A stretch of 54,776 bases of DNA from Haplomitrium mnioides (Eukaryota; Marchantiophyta; Haplomitriopsida; Calobryales), in the NCBI GenBank assembly GCA_049999725.1, contig JBNGIS010008920.1, positions 1-54,776 on the forward strand. Reading direction: 5' to 3'. Every line of letters starts with the position of its first letter. Positions within the stretch are counted from its first letter, which is position 1. A model generated the notes under the pieces. That model was not told where the DNA came from. It saw only the letters and a program-made list of their open reading frames with translations, and did no database searches. The position numbers were made by a program, and so were the translations under genes. Shown here piece by piece: positions 11,828 to 23,448 of this stretch.

Positions 11828-14800
11828 GACAAAACTTTGAGAACTTTGGCAATCCAAAACGGTCTAACTTGTAGATCAAGTGATGCAACAATACAAATAA
11901 ACATTCTAGCTTTCACATCATAAAGGTTGCCAATATTATGCATATATCTTGTGTTATTTGAAACAATCCCTTCTTGTGGCCTACGTACTATATTATAGAT
12001 GTGTAGAAAATATATGTTCTTCTACATCAACTTCTTTTATGTGTTGAGCATCAAACTTAGAACATAGACAAAAATTTCAAAAATCATTACAAGTATTTGT
12101 CAATTGTAAAGGTGGAAAGATGAATTTTGCTTTGAGTCCTTAGCTTTTTCTCTTAAGGATGCAAGCCAAAATCTCTTGTTGGGCAAGGAGAAAGTCATTC
12201 CACCATCAAATATCATAATTTGTAAACAACCTATAACAACTCTCACTTATCTTATCTCTTATTGCAAAAACCACTTTCTCTAGATCAACTTCTCTTTTTT
12301 CCTTTTAAGATCATTTGATTTTAAAATATGCCTTGAGAAAAATCAACATTGAATTTAAAATATCTCTATCCATGTGAGGTAGGCACTTTAGATGAAAAAT
12401 ACCATCCGAATGTTACCAAAGTTCATCTATTGAAAATTTTTTACTCCAAATCTTTGCCTTTTAATTGCTCAACTTGAACTTGAATTGTTGATTAAAAGTA
12501 ATATCATGTATTCTTTAAATCCCAAGTTTCCATCAAAAGAGTTACATGAGGTTTGGGATTATAAAATAACTTTAGCACCTTGCTAAGACTCATAATCGTG
12601 CAAGCTTTGATATGTTTTCAGCACTTTGATAGTTTGTTGAACATTTGATCAATTTGATTATAAGTATGGCTAACTATGAGAAATACTACCTTGATTTTTT
12701 GAAAAAACATTCTTTGCAATAAGGAGACTAAGATATCAAAATAAAAATGGAATTCTTATTCCATCATGTTGTATTGTCCAACTAAAGATACAGAGTTGGA
12801 GACAACAGTTTTTCAAAGTCACATAATACTCTATTAAACACTATAACTATCAAATTGGAGTCGCTTCTCAAGTTTTTGTTGGTTAAGAATACCCTTGAAG
12901 AAAGAACAACATGCACACCCACCAAACAATCTTTATCAATGTTTTCTGGTGGCAAAGACTAGTGTGGAATGGTTATTTTATTATGATCCATTCTATCAAT
13001 CACAGTTTCCAAGTACTTTTGACCATCGACACAACATTTTTGTCGATAGTTTGCAAGTTTTGTTTTCTCTTTCATTTGCTGGTTATGATCAAGAAACAAT
13101 TGGCAATTATACTTGATTGCAATTTCACAAAGTACCAAAGAGATAAAAGTAGTTTAGTGAAACATGTATCATTGATTCAAATTTCAAAAAATACTCTCAA
13201 GAGCAAAAAATATTCAAATCAACTTCAACAAATGTTTGGAAAAGTACAAGTGAAATATAAAAATATGAATAAAAATAAAGTTGAGTTAACTTAAACATAG
13301 GAGAATCTGAATAACAGTCACAATAAGTACTTGTCTTTGACTCAAAATAAGCAAAAGTTTTGAGAGGAGAGAAACAAAGTTTTCACTTGTTGAATCACAA
13401 AGTGGAGCCTTAATTTCAATGTTAACTATGACTCTATGCTTGCATATGATCTGAAAAAACAATAATGATCCCTGTGTGTGTATAGAATTCAAAGAAACAA
13501 GAACTAATACTATCAGTGTATAGGATCAAAAGCAACAACATCAATATCTTGGCTTGTTTTGATTGTTGTCGCGACTTTTTTAAAAGAAACAAGAACAAAA
13601 CCTCTGCCCACATAGGATTGGAAACAACATAAATTTTTTTTTCATATTGTTTATTTAGCAAGAGGCTTTTAATTGAACACAACAATAACAAAAGTCGGTG
13701 CAAGCCTCTGGTGAAAACCAACAATCAAAACAATTTCGTGACTTTATATGACTCTTGAGATGGTTTTTGATTCAAGCTAAAAGCAATGGACCCTTTGCAA
13801 GCATAGAGCATGTTATGACGACTCAAACTACTAAGGTTTATTTGATTCATACCTCGTTTATAAAACAACTTAATAAAACCAATATCTTGTTGCACTAAGT
13901 TGAGAAAGCATAATGTCTCTAGAACAAAGCTTTGAGTCTCGTAAAAAATGCATCATAATAACCGAAGGTTTCAATAGAGAAGAAATTTGTTTCCTTTGTC
14001 GGACTCCAAGATGGATTTTTTTCGCAGTGATTTTATTTCTTTGCAGGTTTCACAAACAACAAATCTATTTCATTTTGGAATTTTAACATTTGATAAAGAA
14101 GTTCTCTAATATTTTCTAAACCCAAAAAACTAAGAATGCAACTGCAATTTTTCTCTTTCAAATAAGTTGTGTAGTAGTCATAAACTTACCATTTTGTAAA
14201 ATTATCAGCAAGTTATAAACTTTGTGAGTGGTATTCTCTCGCAGTGTCCTTAAAAAAATGTCCATCCATTCACGTATGAATACTCCTTTAGCACATAGTT
14301 CTCTATTTCTAAAAATGTCTTTAGGATTTGCGTTTTTGAGATTTTGAATCATATGGATTCTATCATTCTCAAGTGATAATATTAATTTGAAGGCTCTTCT
14401 ACATACATAAGTACTGTTAGGTAGAGTGAATTGATTTTCAATATTAGAGTCTATTCTTGGTATTCCCCACTGAAATGTGATATCTTGATTCTATATGCTT
14501 TGTAAAAAATACGTTTCTCTCACTATTTTCAAAAAAATTTGTTTTGCACCACAACAAAAATTTATTTTGACATTATGAAATTCTTCTCAATTTCAAAATT
14601 GATATCAAGTTGAGCTTTTTCTTCACAAAGCTCTCGTCATGATGGACTTTTAGCAAAGAATTTTCATGTAAAGTATTATACATTTAGATTTTGGCCCAAA
14701 CAAAGAACTTCTATACATTGCTAGTCTATTAGATTTGTAGGTGAATCCAACCATCTGAGATAATTCATCATCTTGGAGATCTTGAACATCATTGATAACA

Positions 14801-15541
14801 CTATTTGTTTCTTCGACATAAGTCTTACATTTATGTCGACTACCTTGAGGATTGGGAGAACTCAACATGCCAATAAAGAATCTTCATCAATATCTTTAGC
14901 AATAGGAAATTTTTTTTGTATAATATTCAGTGCCATTGGCGATAGCTCTAACAAAATCTTGGCTGATTAAGACTTTTTGCAAGAATCATTTCCTAAACTA
15001 TCATTTGAAGATTCCTCTAAATAAATTTGATTTGTAAAGATCTTCCAATCTCATTAAGAGGTCCAACTTGATTAGAAATCTCTTGTTTTTTAAGTAGTGC
15101 CATCTTTGACAACAATTCAACTCCAAAATTGAAACAATTCACTAGCTCTATGTTTTTTGTGTTTTGAAAAAATAGATTTGGATCTTGATCATTGTGGTCT
15201 TCATATGATGAGTACAAAGATAGGTCTACAACCATTTGGAAATTCTTACTTGATAGTCTTTTTGTTGATCTATTGGAGTAGTCAAAAGAAAGATTCAACT
15301 TTGATTTCTTGACCAACAATAAAGATTCAGTGCGTACAAAAGGTTGAGTCATCAATCATTTACGAGAATTGGCTTCTCTCTTTGATCTTTTGTGGCCAAG
15401 TTGTTCACTCCTTGTTCCAATATGCACATTGGGTTCACTCTTTGACCTTATACGCGCAAAGAGTTCAATCTCTAATCTTATGCACCCAAAAGGTTCACTT
15501 ACTTGATCTTCTTGTGTTGACATATTTGACTCAACAACCAT
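11828..15541 (-). pseudogene. DUF7869-type transposase-like gene, copy A (dead)
   Basis: The start is an ATG at 15,539-15,541, and the same start is kept in copy B. Going downstream on the minus strand there is an N-terminal block of 10-residue repeats (SEPNVHIGTRS-like) and an Asp/Ser-rich stretch. A Cys-x2-Cys (VVCETCKEI) lies near 14,040-14,070 and a DVVAFDPIH segment near 13,540. An IDRMDHNKITIPH segment lies near 12,957-13,000, a damaged DNTT motif near 12,770, and SHTYNQIDQMF (GHTHDQID in copy B) near 12,650. I recall this Asp-motif series from DUF7869 proteins, which are repeat-associated and plausibly RNase H-fold transposases. Many stops and frameshifts make the gene non-functional. 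The C-terminal FWIAKV part seen in copy B is lost. Confidence 0.65.
15370..15541 (-). repeat. 30-bp in-frame repeats at transposase N-terminus, copy A
   Basis: About five units of 30 bp encode 10-residue repeats of the form E-P-N-x-x-I-x-S-K-S directly after the start codon. The DNA unit contains TATGCRCATA-like half palindromes, like the hairpin core seen elsewhere in the element. Copy B has the same block at 48,058-48,241. Confidence 0.75.
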
Positions 15542-16179
15542 TATTTTTTCTCCAAAATACTCGCTATCACACTTGACGGTTCATGTATTCTATCACTTAC
15601 CTCCTGAGAACAACGGTTTGAAACTATCTCCAGGAGTCGGCCAAAAGTAACACTTTTCTACAAACTTGAATCTTGAAATTCTATCCTCTTTTTGCTTTTG
15701 AAAACTCCAACTATTGAAAAATAATAATGAACAATAAGAAATTTAAAGAGAGTATTTCAACAAATATCTTTTACTCGTGTTGGTATACCCAAAAGATGTG
15801 GTTTTTAAGAAAATTTCACGAAACAACAAAATTGTGAAATTTTTGTGAAGGAAATGAAAAAAAGAAATGAGAAAGTTGAATACAAGCATTGTTTCAAATA
15901 CTTACTTTTTGTTTTGCACCAGGCAAACCAACATGTTAAGAGCTTTGCAAATCATTGTTTTTTGTGAGAAAACATGTTTTTAAAAATTTGGGTATAAATA
16001 GAGCAACATAAGAAAGTTTATTTCCATTGTCAAGAGTTCACTTTCTGGTTTTTGTTTTATTTTTTGTTGTTGATTTTGCAATTTCTTGTAATTTAGCCAT
16101 TTCTTGCCTTTCATTATTTGTGAACATTTTGTTGTTAGATTTTTGCCATCAATTTCTACTATTTGTCACTTTGGAGAGA
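15542..16179. promoter_or_regulatory. divergent intergenic region of copy A
   Basis: About 640 bp lie between the two divergent start codons (15,541 minus, 16,180 plus). This is where both promoters should be. TATAAATA (15,992-15,999) lies about 190 bp upstream of the plus-strand ATG. An inverted repeat CTCCTG...CAGGAG lies at about 15,601-15,640. In copy B this whole region is deleted. The promoter role is inferred from position only. Confidence 0.45.
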
Positions 16180-16539
16180 ATGGCACCACAAGCCAATGCT
16201 CCCAAACCAGGTCAATCGAAGTCTTATTGGCATTGAGATGTTCTGAAGGTTCTTCAGCCACAAAAACTAGCCTACAAATGCCTAGTTTGTTGAGGTGTAA
16301 TAATGAACATTGACTATCACCCTAATCTTTTTCACGGAAAAGGTGAAACATTTAACATGGGCCTTTTGGTCCAAATAATGATGATTCGAGAAGGGCATAG
16401 AGCCCACATGAGGCTGCTTGTTTAGTCATAATCATCGATTAGGAAATTCGAAGCTTCACCAAAGAAAGTCTGCTTCAACGAGATGAAGCCGTAAGACATC
16501 TTCACCAAATATCTTCAATCAACTTTGAACAATGGCAAG

Positions 16540-16725
16540 GTAAGAGTAAGAAGATTTTCTTTTCATTCATTATAAACTCTTTATTGATAAGGATAGACTC
16601 CAATGCATCTTTGGGCCTAGAGTTGAAGTTGAAACACTATGAGTTTCTTCTCAAACTTTTAACAAATTTGTTTATTAAGTCATTGACCATTTCTTATTTT
16701 TTGTTTTCAATTCCCTCAATATATG
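16540..16725 (+). other. candidate intron 1 of methyltransferase gene, copy A
   Basis: The coding text ...NFEQWQ is cut by a GTAAGA donor at 16,540. Coding text resumes around 16,730. The acceptor is not certain; an AG near 16,724 is possible. Copy B has the same position filled by an expanded hairpin array (48,632-49,100), whereas here there is a single unit near 16,592. Confidence 0.45.
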
Positions 16726-18124
16726 TGAGACTTTGATAACGCTTACCGTGACGCAAAATGGGTAAAATGAGACTTCATCAAATTTGTCATTAGTATTAAA
16801 CTTTTGAAAGTGAAGCAATGCGTACACATTCAACAACTTGTACCCCATCCAAGTGTGACAACTATGACAACAACACCAATAGGTGGACCATCTATTGCCA
16901 AAAAAAGAAAGGAGGTGGAGTTAGCCAAGGCTCGAAAGAAGAAGAAGAAGCAAGCTCTACCAAAGAAGAAGCTTGTGCTTCCACATCCCTTTCCCCAACC
17001 AGTTCTTCATCGAAAATCCCTTCATCTTCAACTCCTAGCAGCTCAAAGGAGGAAGTAGAGCTCGAGCCAGTGTAGACTCCAACATCAAAATAAAAAAGAC
17101 AATCGCACAATGGGCTCAAGACCTTTCAGGAAGGAGAGCAGGTAGATCTTTGGATAGTGTCTAAAGAGACAAAAAATAAGATTAAGGAGTCTATAATCCA
17201 ATGGTGCAGAGTTCAGGAGGAAAGCATTACAACTCGGTTGCAGAATCTCAACCTTCCAAAACCAAGAATGAATAACTAGGAACCATTCTAGATTGGGAGG
17301 TTAAATGAAGATTTTCTTAAGCTTCTAACGCATAGTTCTTTTATTGTGATTGTGGATCCGAAGTGTGTGTTAAAGGATAAATAAGAGTTGAACATCAGGA
17401 ACCCTCACAAATACAGATACAAGATTGTAGGAGGTAACCATAGTGCTACCGCAAGGCAACTTTTGATTACCAAATAAAGAGCAAAAAATCCCATGTTTTT
17501 GCTTTGCAAACGTTACGTGTATATGGGGCTTACACCAACAAAAGCTGTATCTTTGCCATTGATGACCAACGTTTTGGGTTGGAAATAATATCTATTCAAA
17601 AGTTTGAGCATTGGTATGAGAGGTACATGGAAAGTGAGATGGTGTTATCCTAGAAATTGAAAAGAGAATTGGTGTTGGAGACTCTAGAAATCAAGCCAAA
17701 GTCCACTTTTGAGAAGATTGTTACATCTCAAGACAATTGGTTCCAGCTTGTGTTCTGAAGTAGAGAGCTCAAGGAGTTGCAATAGAGTATATTTACAATG
17801 TGGGAAAAAAAATCAAGTGAAGTGCCAAAAGCTAAAGGCCAAAGAATCTTTGAGAATGGAGAACATGAGTGGACACAGTGGAGGTCTCTTCAAGGTCTTC
17901 TTGATGAAATTAAATTATCAACTTTGAAATGGCTGGAAGCTAGAGAGCTTTCAATTGAAGAAATGTGTCACGAACTTGAGAGACATAAAGTTTTGGTAGT
18001 AATGGTGAAATTGTTTTGCTTGGAGTTATAATATAGCTCTTGAGAGGAGGCAATGATAACGTATCCTATCCACATATGGGAGTCAAAGATGTCTTCTTTT
18101 ATCTTAAGCTTTGAGAAATTGTTG

Positions 18125-18354
18125 GTAAGTGTTTTTTCCCCTTCTTCAATTCTGTTTCAAAAGCTTTATTGAATTTTTTTTAAGTTGATCAAGTTCATGG
18201 TTGCGTTGAAATGTTCAGATCTATGGTCTTATTGATTTGAGAGTCTATATGTCTATGGACTGGAGAGCCCATGCATGCATGGACCATTGTTTCTTATTAA
18301 AGTTAAGTTCTTTGTTTTTGTTTTCTCTTCCTATTTTTCCTTTGTGTTGTGTAG
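18125..18354 (+). other. candidate intron 2 of methyltransferase gene
   Basis: A GTAAGT donor at 18,125 and a pyrimidine-rich TTTCCTTTGTGTTGTGTAG acceptor ending at 18,354 bound 230 bp of non-coding text. It contains two hairpin cores: AGTCTATATGTCTATGGACT (18,242) and CCATGCATGCATGG (18,269). Confidence 0.6.
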
Positions 18355-18910
18355 AGAGGGACAAAGCATTTAAACGGTAGCTTGCCAAAACATAACTGTA
18401 CACTATGAAATGACAAAAGAGATATAGGATCGAAAAAGCTTATGAAGATCAAGATGAGGCTTCCACTCTTGTATCATACCCTCTTTCTTTTCAACTCTAT
18501 TGCCAAAAAGCCATAGAGTGGAAGGCAAGGCAATAAAATGAAGATATTGTCCCTCCAACTAAAGGAGGTCTTGAAGAGCAAGAAGAGCACTTAATGTCCT
18601 ATATTGATGGACTCAACATGACGTTTCATAAAGTCCATGGGTAGTCTATTGCTCGAAAGTTGAAGGACTTAATAAAACCCATGTGTTTTACTTTAGCAAT
18701 TGCTGATATTTCTTATAGGTATAACCTTGAATGCAAGCATGACAATTTGGAGCCCTTTGTGAAGGTTGAAATTTTTGACATGGTTTCTTCTTTTGTGGTT
18801 GTTACAAGTTCCAATTATTTGTCTTTTGCTATTATTCATTCTTCTCAACAATTCAACATCATGGAGGATGCTCTTTTAAAGGTTTACTGTGCTATTGATC
18901 ATAACATGTG

Positions 18911-19009
18911 GTAAGTTTTGCTTTGATTTTTTTCATATTTAGTTTATCTTGTATATTTTTCCTTTACTTTCTTTCCGATGTTTGATTTTTTTTTTCTAAT
19001 TTCTACAAG
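18911..19009 (+). other. candidate intron 3 of methyltransferase gene
   Basis: A GTAAGT donor directly follows the coding text DHNMW. A T-rich stretch ends in TTTCTACAAG at 19,009, and methyltransferase coding text (NIHHLGGSKIAHVYEY) resumes at once. The frame across the junction is off by one base, which fits one small deletion in a dead gene. Confidence 0.65.
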
Positions 19010-19650
19010 GACAAAAATAACATTCATCATTTGGGGGGTTCTAAAATCGCTCATGTCTACGAGTACTAGACTATGGGCTACTGGACCAAGGAGGGCAAGC
19101 AGAGCATGAAGCTCTTCAACTTGCAATCCGATGATGCAAACGACCATCTTCGACAAACTATGTGGAGTGTTTTCAGCTCACCTGCTAGTTTGGCCAAACT
19201 TAAACATCTAGGAGATGATGCTTTTGTGAATGTGTACCAAAAGCCTCACGTTTTGTACAACTCTCATTGACCATTTGTCAATAGAGCAAGATTGAATCTT
19301 AGATATTTGCTTTGGGTCTAGCAAAGGCCTAGTATGCTTTGAAATTGATAAGAAATTGCATCGTCGTGGAATATGATAGACGTCAATTTATCTATATTCC
19401 TCAAAGATTTTTGACAATGATTTTTTTTCCATCAAATGTGACAAAATCGTAGATTGTATATACGTACTATAAAGAGCTTGCTCCCCCTTGTACTATAGGC
19501 GTATCTAGTGATTCAATTGCAATTTCTAGGACTGGAAATCCTTGGAAAGATTCTCTTGCGGTTGCAGATGTCGAAGCTTCTCAAGCTCTTGATTAAGATG
19601 AGACTATTCTTCTTGAAGAGAACAAAGTCAAAGTTGTAGTTAGAGACTAA

Positions 19651-20509
19651 TTTACTTATTGTAAGTAATTAAGTAATTTTTTAAAATATTTTGAAATCGA
19701 TCTATATTCTTGTAGCATTCAAAAAAATAGTTATTGAGTATTTTCTTGAAGATCCATTTTCTTTTGCAAAATGATTTTTGGAATAAAACCAATTGGTTTT
19801 TGTTAAAATTAGAAACAAAGTCCATGTTGCCATAGAAGATCTATTTTGACTAAATTGGATTTTCTTACAAGTTTTCTTCATTTGTGTGTTTTTTATTTTT
19901 TTTTCTTTAATGCTCGTTAAATTTATCACAATCATCACTTATGGTATCATTTTATATGTGAATCTTTGTTGTGATTTTGTTTTGGATATTCCATTTTTCA
20001 TGTTGCTAATGATTCATTTCTTGCTTGCCTTGGAATGTCAGATTGAGCTTTAAGTCGATTGATAGTCGAGCTTGAAGTCTTTGCAAACATAAATCTTCTT
20101 TTTTGTTTTTTCTATTCCGAACTTAACTACAAGTTTAAAGCAACTCTTACTAGATTAAAGATTTATATCTGAGTGTATGATACAACATCATATTTGTTTT
20201 GGATTTGTTTTTCCTAAATGTTTTAAGATTTGTATCTTGAAAGTTTTTCTTAAAATTTTAAGAAAACATTAAAAATGACCATTTAACTTTACACTTTTTT
20301 TTTCAATGTTCTATCTTTTTTGTTCATCTTACTATAATGTAATATTTTTTATACTTTTTTAACCTAATATAGATTTTTCAAGTTTTTCCAAAATACAATA
20401 TTTATTCGAATAAACTAATTTTAAGATTGGAAATTTTTTCTTTGGGTAAAAAATTTTGTAACTCTGAAAAAATGTTAAAATTTGCAACACAAAATATAGC
20501 AAAACTCAC
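19651..20509. other. right subterminal region of copy A
   Basis: About 0.86 kb of very AT-rich DNA lies between the methyltransferase stop and the terminal repeat. I see no gene in it. Confidence 0.5.
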
Positions 20510-20538
20510 TTGCGGTTCTTAGTTCAAAGTAGCGGTTG
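20510..20538 (-). repeat. right terminal inverted repeat of copy A
   Basis: The minus strand reads CAACCGCTACTTTGAAC and then TAAGAACCGC. It matches the left ends of copy C (CAGCCACTACTTTGAAC, 53,607) and copy B (TAGTTGCTACTTTGAAC, 37,774), with most differences being transitions. It lies in the opposite orientation to those, as a terminal inverted repeat should. Confidence 0.65.
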
Positions 20539-23310
20539 CTTAGATAGAGAAAAAATAAAATTTAATGAGTTTGAGTATTATTGTGTCGTTGTCTTTTGCT
20601 CCCTAAGTAAAAGAGTCTTAAAAAAGAGATAAAATGCAAGTTTCAAGATTTCCTCATTGCTTCATGAGTTTTTGATGCCTTTGTCAAGGAGTAAAATAAT
20701 CAAATTATGCAAAGTACTCAACCAAATCAAGAATTGAGCTTTGAATACTTGAACAATACATTTGTTGGAGTTTTGTAAACAATGTTACTACACATTTTAA
20801 AAATCCTATTTTGCAATAGTTACGAAGAGAGATCAAGTAGAGATATCATTAGCAAGATTTGATTAACATTGAAAAACTTTATTAACTATTTTATAAGTGC
20901 AAAGAAAAGCCAACACCAATTTTCTATATTAGCGATTGAACCGCTAGAAGAGTGGGTAAGGATACAAGATTGAGACATAGAAGGATTTGATTGACCAATG
21001 CCCATAGACATGGAACTATTCTAGGGACAATTGACCAATCTTGCTTTGATGACTACTGTTTGTCAACTAACTTTTGATTTGTATTCTTACTACAAAGAGT
21101 GCTTTGGAGTGGTAGTACTAATTGAGAAGATTCAAGTCAAGTGTTTACTTGAGGAGATGATAGATCAATTTTAGAGAATTGATGAATATTTTGATCGTAT
21201 CTTGAAGTATAGTAGCCTTTTTAGACCTTATACCTAAAATACAAGGTTTATAAAACAAGTAGGACCAGAAGATTGGCAAGTTGGAGAGATAATTGAAGGG
21301 CCGACCGTCCTTACAAAAGGGGATAATCACTAATAGAAATACCTCTAATGTATAATTAGACCACCTTGGGATCCTAGCAAGTAGTCAAGACAAAGTTGGA
21401 AAATTTTGAAGGCGAAGAAGGAGAAAAGTAACAAGAATTTCTCAAATTTATTCACAAAGAAATTTTAAGATTTTTGAATAGTACATCTCACAAGCCTTAT
21501 CAAGTTAATAGTCCAACCAAAAACTGCAACCTTTTGCTCATTTGAAGATTTCACATAACATATTAAGTGATAGAAAATGTTCTCCAATAAAAATTTAAGA
21601 GGCAATAGTGAGGAGAGATAGAGAAAGAGTACAACTTGACGAGTTTGAGCACTATTGTGTCATTGTTGTTGCCTCTTCGAGTACAATAGCATGGAGAAAA
21701 GGATGAACTACAAGTTTTCAGATTTCCCCGTTGTAGCAAAAACATAAAATAAAATAAACTTAAAACAAAAAACTTATGAAACCAAACGTGTAAGAACACT
21801 CAAGCCCATGTTTACATAGGCTTGAGAGTTTGCAAGTGCGTGGACTCACAAGTGTACATGGACTTGCAACACAAGAATATGAGAGTCTAAGCACACACAA
21901 ACTTGCATCAAATAACAAAAACATTATTGTATATCCAATAAAAACGAAGCAACTCTTATATTTCAAACAAAATAAATAGTTCACCAAAATTTGTTCAAAT
22001 GAATAATTAGAATCATCTTTGACTCCTTTGTGTGAATAAGAAATGAGAACCTTCATCCAAGCCCCCTCTTATACTTGATAGCAAAACTGAAGTTTTTGTA
22101 TATGTATATTCTATTCCCAATTATTTACATGTACACAAAACTTTGGTTTCCTGTAGGCATATTAGAAAAAATGCACTTTGAAAATCCACGTGAAGAGTTG
22201 AGAAGCTGTCGAGAGAGAGAGAGAGAGAGCACTTAATACAAAATACGCTTTAAAGGAGAAAGATGAGATCTGAATCAAAGGTCGAGAGAAGGCATGTTGC
22301 GATACACCACGAGAATAGAATCATGATGCTTCAGAGTTAGCTTCATGAACAACCACAAATCAAATCGAAGGGAAAATTGTGTTTAGGTTGAAATGCGATT
22401 TTTTGCATGACCTAGCCCTCACCTGTCAAAGTTGATTTTGCCTTGCTAAAAAATGTGATATCAAAAAGATGTAGAAAAACAACATCGCGATGTTGTAACC
22501 TTCACAGATATGAAACTAAAGATGAAATTTGAACAAGAAACAAAAGCACGAGCATACAAATAAGGAAATAGGAAACACAATTCATATTCTTTGACGTCTT
22601 CTTACAAACTTGATTTGTCATTTTTTCTTGAGAATTTGGAGGAAAATTTGGCTTATTAAAGATGCGATGAGCATCATCTCATTCGATTTATGCAAGCTAT
22701 ACAAAACCAAAAACTACATGGTTTCTTATGGTGCCCAAATGATCTCTATGGGCTTAAATTGGTCAAGCAATGGACTCTAATAGGTGAAGAAAACCATGGC
22801 TTGCATATAGACAAGAGCAACTCTATAAACTACATATTTGTTTGTACCTGCACATTTGAGACTTTTCTTTGTATGCTCATGCACACAACTGCATGAGTAT
22901 AATCATCGCTCCTTCTTGAGGCTAAGGAATTATTTTCCTTATGAGCGTCCAGATGCTGCCATGTTTCACCATCACATGCATCTATGTGTGAGCATCTCTA
23001 GAAGTGTCTCTAATTTAGAGTCTAGCTAAACTAGCTAAAAAGCTAAAAAGAAACTGTACAAATAAAATAGATCATGAGAAAAGCTCATGATCATATATCT
23101 ACAACAGCTAAGATACATTTCCAATGGACCTCCAATCAAAACAACTTAACTATAAAATCCAAAAATTTGTGTCTCTTGCTCTTATGAGGTATTTTATTGA
23201 TGGACAACTCACTTGTCTCTACCCTCTTCAAAACAAAAATCTCAATTTCATCTCGAATTCTTCAATGCATCTTCAAGACGTCTACTTCATGTCCTCAGTG
23301 CAAGAAAACC
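20539..23310. other. unassigned DNA with diverged direct repeats
   Basis: No gene was recognised. Segments at about 20,560-20,660 and 21,610-21,730 share text around GAGTTTGAGYAYTATTGTGTC and may be a diverged duplication or old LTRs. Near 21,790-21,900 there are a few hairpin-type TGGACT/AGTC repeats. Near 21,060-21,340 a plus-strand stretch looks weakly coding but unidentified. Confidence 0.4.
22211..22229. repeat. (GA)n microsatellite
   Basis: GA dinucleotide tract of about 19 bp. Confidence 0.9.
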
Positions 23311-23315
23311 CTTGT
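23311..23315. repeat. target-site duplication CTTGT (left)
   Basis: CTTGT lies directly before the left LTR and again directly after the right LTR at 30,916-30,920. This marks the Copia insertion exactly. Confidence 0.9.
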
Positions 23316-23436
23316 TGTTATAGGGACCATATATAACCCTATATTTGGAGCTGTACTCTCATTCATTCATTCATTCATTCTATTTTCGCCTCTTGGAAGG
23401 TCTCGTGTGTGTATGTGCGATGCTCATGCGATAACA
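23316..23436 (+). mobile_element. 5' LTR of short-LTR Copia
   Basis: It begins TGTTATAGGGACC and ends GCGATAACA. It contains an (ATTC)n run and matches the right LTR at 30,790-30,915. Confidence 0.92.
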
Positions 23437-23448
23437 TGTTATCAGCAC
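23437..23448 (+). promoter_or_regulatory. primer binding site
   Basis: TGTTATCAGCAC directly follows the LTR. It resembles the initiator-Met tRNA complement TGGTATCAGAGC with three differences. Confidence 0.6.

Larger units (their letters stand above)
16180..19650 (+). pseudogene. ParB-like / DNA methyltransferase fusion gene, copy A (dead)
   Basis: The start is ATG at 16,180 (MAPQANAPKPGQ). Exon 1 carries KLAYKCLVC and a PNLFHGKGETF segment, both conserved in copy B. After intron 1 come a Lys/Glu/Ser-rich linker (about 16,870-17,060) and a ParB-like core IVGGNHSATARQL (17,424-17,462), followed by MGLTPTKAVS. The methyltransferase part follows: ADISYRYNL (about 18,694-18,720, in the place of the DPPY motif), GYWTKEGKQ (about 19,075), YQKP (19,235-19,246), ILDICFGSSKG (19,296-19,328, SAM-binding loop) and VVEYDRRQF (about 19,363). 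Motif IV before motif I is the beta-class order, so N4-cytosine or N6-adenine methylation is the likely ancestral activity. Stops and frameshifts break the frame. An acidic tail ends at TAA 19,648-19,650. Confidence 0.7.
11828..20538. mobile_element. copy A of two-gene transposase/ParB-methyltransferase element
   Basis: This partial element has, left to right, a minus-strand transposase-like gene (3' end lost at 11,828), a divergent intergenic region, a plus-strand ParB-methyltransferase gene, about 0.9 kb of right subterminal DNA, and a right terminal repeat ending at 20,538. The order, orientation and intron positions match copy B at 37,774-49,995, which runs in the same direction about 28 kb away. 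The two copies have diverged by many substitutions and indels. Together they define an element of about 10.4 kb. I infer a DNA transposon. A target-site duplication cannot be tested here because the left end is gone. Confidence 0.7.

Noticed and set aside
15382-15576. Plus-strand frame across the 30-bp repeats
   Set aside because: The minus strand has the conserved start and continues into the transposase-like gene in both copies, so the plus frame is a shadow.
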